DNA of 64,000 bases, taken from M3007 sp033764075 (GTDB taxonomy: Bacteria; Bacteroidota; Bacteroidia; Chitinophagales; Saprospiraceae). Location: assembly GCA_033764075.1 (NCBI GenBank), contig JANRJH010000024.1, forward strand, positions 62,001-126,000, written 5' to 3'. Both the position numbers and the translations under genes were made by a program. Under the pieces are notes generated by a model, which searched no databases, was not told the origin of the DNA, and was given only the letters and a program-made list of their open reading frames with translations. How positions within the stretch are numbered: the first letter of the stretch is position 1; each line of letters begins with the position of its first letter. Shown one piece after another: positions 61,472-64,000 of the stretch.

Positions 61472-61708
61472 TTATTGCACGGGCACGGCGGCTTCAGCCT
61501 TCATGCGCTCTAGCTCGGCGGTAACGCGCTGCTCGAATTCGGCGTCGCACTTGGCGGTCATTTCTTGTTCGACGGCCGCGCGGCCTTCGGTAAAACCTTT
61601 TTCGATGGCCGCCTGTACTTCGGCTTCCGTCATGAGTTTGGGACCGCAGGAGGTCATGGCCAATCCCAAAACCATCAGGGCGAAAGCACCCAGGATCGCT
61701 TTTTTCAT
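61472..61708 (-). CDS. Small lipoprotein with an amphipathic helix
   Basis: The 78-residue product starts at the ATG of MKKAILGAF, with a lipobox ending AMTSC. A helix of about 50 residues follows, rich in Glu and Ala, with a second cysteine (EMTAKCDAEFEQRV). It resembles the helical part of the neighbour at 60970, suggesting two related small envelope proteins. The in-frame start nine codons upstream gives no clean signal peptide and is not used. Promoter box at 61746-61753. Confidence 0.68.
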   Translation of the reverse strand: MKKAILGAFALMVLGLAMTSCGPKLMTEAEVQAAIEKGFTEGRAAVEQEMTAKCDAEFEQRVTAELERMKAEAAVPVQ

Positions 61709-61745
61709 GTGTAAAGTTGTTTTGTTGGTGAACATTTGTTGTCTG

Positions 61746-61753
61746 CAAAAGTA
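61746..61753 (-). promoter_or_regulatory. Promoter box for the small lipoprotein gene
   Basis: On the minus strand TACTTTTG followed by C, 38 bases before the start at 61708. It is back to back with the box at 61773-61780. Confidence 0.5.
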
Positions 61754-61772
61754 GGAGTTGTAGGGGAACCCC

Positions 61773-61780
61773 TATCTTTC
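61773..61780 (+). promoter_or_regulatory. Possible promoter box for the HHH-domain gene
   Basis: TATCTTTC differs from TAnnTTTG only in its last base and is followed by GG. It lies 18 bases before the ATG at 61798. Confidence 0.42.
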
Positions 61781-61797
61781 GGCAGGATTTTTTTTCA

Positions 61798-63840
61798 ATG
61801 AAAACGCTTTTCCGATTACTCTGGTATCTGCTGGCCACCGCCACCCCGTTTTTCCTGCACGCGCAAGGGGGCGACGACCCGGCCGCCGCCGAGGTGCTCG
61901 AAAACTTTTTCCGCGACCTGGAAAATGCCTCGGAATCCGACGCCCAGCAGTTGCAGGAATTGCTGGACTACCGGCGCGCCAACCCCCTGAACCTCAATGC
62001 AGCCACTCGCGAACAACTGCTGTCGCTGCAGATATTCGACGTCATCAAGGTGGACAACCTGGTCCAGTACCGCGAGCAACTCGGCCCCCTGATCAACGAG
62101 CTGGAACTACAGGCCGTGCCCGGCTGGAATGTCGACGACATCCGAACCCTGTTGCTGTACGCTCAGGTGAGCGGCGATCTCGATACCCGCGTGACGCCCA
62201 TTCACCAGGGCTTTTACACGGGCAAAGACCAGTTCATCTTCCGTTGGGGGCGCCCCATGCCGGAAAACTACCCGCCCAACGCCGAAGGATTTAACAATGC
62301 GGTTGCTTTTCGCTGGCGACACCTGTTCGACAACCGCCTGAGCATGGGATTTACCGCCGAAAACGACCCCGGTGAGGCGTTTTTTACCGGGAGCAACCGC
62401 CAGGGATTCGACTTTTACAGCGCGCACCTGTTCCTGCAAAATGCCCATCCGGTCTTTCAGTACGTGGCGTTGGGCGATTTCACCGTGCGGATGGGCCAGG
62501 GCTTGCTCATGCAGTCCGGTTTTGCGCCGGGCAAGTCGGCCGAAACCGTCAATATCGTGCGCTCCGGGCGCTCCATCAATCCGTTTGCTTCTTTTGGGGA
62601 GGCGTTTTATTTCAGGGGCGGGGCCGTGACGGCCCGGCTGACCGAGTCCCTGGAGCTCACGGCCCTGGCTTCTTTTCGCCGCCGCGACGGCAACCTGGGA
62701 TCGGTGGTCGACACCGTCGGGCTGGAGGAGGCAGAGGTTTTTTTCACCGCTTTCCAGAATTCGGGCCTGCACCGAACCCCCTCCGAGGTGGCCGACGAGA
62801 AGGAGGTGAAAGAAAACATATACGCCGGCACGCTCAAATGGCTCAACCGCCAGGGGCACATTGCGCTGAACGGGCAGCACTTGCGGTACGACAGGCCGCT
62901 GATGCCGTCCGATGAGCTTTACCGCAAATATGTGTTCCGGGGCGACCAGCTCACCGGTTTCAGTGTTGATTACCAGTGGCGATTCAGGAACGTATTTGTT
63001 TTCGGCGAAACGGCCCGAAGCGACAATGGCGGTGTTTCGACGGTGAACGGCCTGCTTTTTTCACCCGAACGCCGTGTAACCATGTCTTTGTTACAGCGCG
63101 CCTACGGAATAGACTACCAGTCCATCTACGCCTTGCCGTTTGCCGAAACCACCGGCGCTGCCAACGAACAGGGGTTGTTCCTCGGCGCCGACATCCGGCC
63201 GGTAAAGCGTTGGCAGGTAAACGTTTACGCCGATGTATGGCGTTATCCCTGGCTCCGCTTCGGCGTAAGCGCCCCTTCACAAGGTTCGGAGTACCTGGCG
63301 CGGGTGCTCTGGAAGCCCAACAAGATTTTCAGCACGTACGCGCTTTGGCAACTGGAAATCAAGGAGTCGGACAGTACTGTGCCGGAAATACCCGGCCTGG
63401 TGGAAAACCGCCGCGGGCGTTTGCGTTTGCACGCCAACTACAAGGTGTTGGCGGGCGTGGAGTTGCGCAGCCGTGTGGAGTGGATGACCTATCAGGTGGA
63501 AGAATTCGACCCGACGAACGGTTTTTTGCTTTACCAGGAAGCGGTAATCAAGCCGCTGGGTTCGCGCGTATATGGCACGGTGCGTTATGCCCTGTTTGAC
63601 ACAGACGATTTCGATACCCGGGTTTTTGCTTACGAAAACGACCTGTTCGCGTCCATCTCCATTCCCGGCTTTTCCGGACAGGGATCGCGGTATTATTTCA
63701 ATATTCACTGGCGCGTGAACCGGGCGCTGCGTCTGGAGGCGCGCTGGGAAGAGACGATCCAGAACCGGGTGGTTACCGATTCGGGGGAGACGGGCAGGCA
63801 AAGGGCGATCAAGTTGCAGGCGCGTTTCGAACTGGACTAA
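61798..63840 (+). CDS. Outer-membrane protein with N-terminal helix-hairpin-helix domain
   Basis: The 680-residue protein has a signal peptide ending near HAQ. A helical region with an HHH pattern follows (NPLNLNAATREQLLSLQIFDVIKVDNLVQYREQ ... LQAVPGWNVDDIR), of the ComEA type. A long beta-rich C-terminal half has alternating strand patterns ending LQARFELD, as in outer-membrane barrels. Proteins of this design are widespread in Bacteroidota and their role, possibly in DNA uptake or surface assembly, is unproven. It converges on pntB with a four-base overlap. Confidence 0.82.
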   Translation: MKTLFRLLWYLLATATPFFLHAQGGDDPAAAEVLENFFRDLENASESDAQQLQELLDYRRANPLNLNAATREQLLSLQIFDVIKVDNLVQYREQLGPLINELELQAVPGWNVDDIRTLLLYAQVSGDLDTRVTPIHQGFYTGKDQFIFRWGRPMPENYPPNAEGFNNAVAFRWRHLFDNRLSMGFTAENDPGEAFFTGSNRQGFDFYSAHLFLQNAHPVFQYVALGDFTVRMGQGLLMQSGFAPGKSAETVNIVRSGRSINPFASFGEAFYFRGGAVTARLTESLELTALASFRRRDGNLGSVVDTVGLEEAEVFFTAFQNSGLHRTPSEVADEKEVKENIYAGTLKWLNRQGHIALNGQHLRYDRPLMPSDELYRKYVFRGDQLTGFSVDYQWRFRNVFVFGETARSDNGGVSTVNGLLFSPERRVTMSLLQRAYGIDYQSIYALPFAETTGAANEQGLFLGADIRPVKRWQVNVYADVWRYPWLRFGVSAPSQGSEYLARVLWKPNKIFSTYALWQLEIKESDSTVPEIPGLVENRRGRLRLHANYKVLAGVELRSRVEWMTYQVEEFDPTNGFLLYQEAVIKPLGSRVYGTVRYALFDTDDFDTRVFAYENDLFASISIPGFSGQGSRYYFNIHWRVNRALRLEARWEETIQNRVVTDSGETGRQRAIKLQARFELD

Positions 63841-64000
63841 CCGGCCTTGAATTCATTCACCAACGCCTGCAGGCTTGCCTTGGCGTCGCCGAAGAGCATT
63901 CGGGTGTTGTTTTTGAAAAAAAGCGGGTTTTCGACGCCGGCGAACCCTTTGCCCATGGATCGTTTCATGACGATGACCGTACGGGCACGATCGGCTTCGA
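63837..64000 (-). CDS. pntB: NAD(P) transhydrogenase subunit beta, 3' end (partial)
   Basis: Only the last 53 or so codons lie in the window. The translation ends in ADRARTVIVMKRSMGKGFAG and continues VENPLFFKNNTRMLFGDAKASL before the stop, matching the C-terminus of PntB (the NADP-binding domain III). PntAB couples hydride transfer between NADH and NADP+ to the proton gradient. The rest of the gene lies beyond 64000. Its stop codon overlaps that of the convergent HHH gene. Confidence 0.93.
   Translation of the reverse strand, partial: EADRARTVIVMKRSMGKGFAGVENPLFFKNNTRMLFGDAKASLQALVNEFKAG

Overview
The window reads as a densely coded chromosome segment of a member of the Bacteroidota, most likely a Saprospiria-type bacterium. 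The evidence is type IX secretion cargo (one protein with a type A sorting tail and one SprB-repeat protein with a gliding-motility type B tail), a PorP/SprF-family protein, a very large PorU2-like C25 peptidase, an S46 dipeptidyl-peptidase, many lipoproteins, and promoters of the Bacteroidota kind (-7 box TAnnTTTG, usually followed by C). Genes have almost no Shine-Dalgarno sequences, and nearly all gaps are under 150 bases. No rRNA, tRNA, CRISPR array, transposase or integrase was seen. No gene-free stretch exceeds 300 bases; the longest, 14907-15169, holds only a probable promoter.

Layout. 0-5 kb: secreted and vWA proteins, a Gfo/Idh/MocA oxidoreductase, an SbtA-like permease and a PyrR-like phosphoribosyltransferase. 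5-8 kb: an iron-sulfur electron-transfer pair split by a four-copy hairpin array, plus a small unknown partner. 8-9.6 kb: a three-domain conflict-type protein (effector-associated domain, trypsin-like protease, TIR). 9.6-15 kb: a GNAT/FemAB-like protein, a cyclic-nucleotide-binding patatin and an S46 peptidase. 15-22 kb: type IX cargo and the PorU2-like protease. 22-28 kb: two poorly characterised proteins, RuvB, FolK, a lipoprotein and an esterase. 28-35 kb: the SprB-repeat giant with its PorP partner, then an esterase/membrane protein/thioesterase operon. 35-44 kb: an ASPIC/UnbV lipoprotein, a tandem Usp protein, a cobalamin adenosyltransferase, YebC, an MBL hydrolase, Der and a polyprenyl-phosphate sugar transferase. 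44-54 kb: biotin carboxylase, a PIF1/RecD-like helicase, a Kbp-like LysM protein, a type Vd patatin autotransporter, 3-hydroxyacyl-CoA dehydrogenase, HolA and a multi-LysM protein. 54-64 kb: an exonuclease, two glycosyltransferases, YfhO, an esterase, small envelope proteins, a helix-hairpin-helix protein and the 3' end of pntB.

Most of the window is ordinary housekeeping and cell-envelope biology. The least ordinary elements are the EAD-protease-TIR protein, three unrelated families of near-perfect intergenic palindromes (one dispersed in four copies, one clustered in four copies, one single 40-bp palindrome), the LysM protein with a lysozyme-like tail but no signal peptide, and several uncharacterised secreted proteins.
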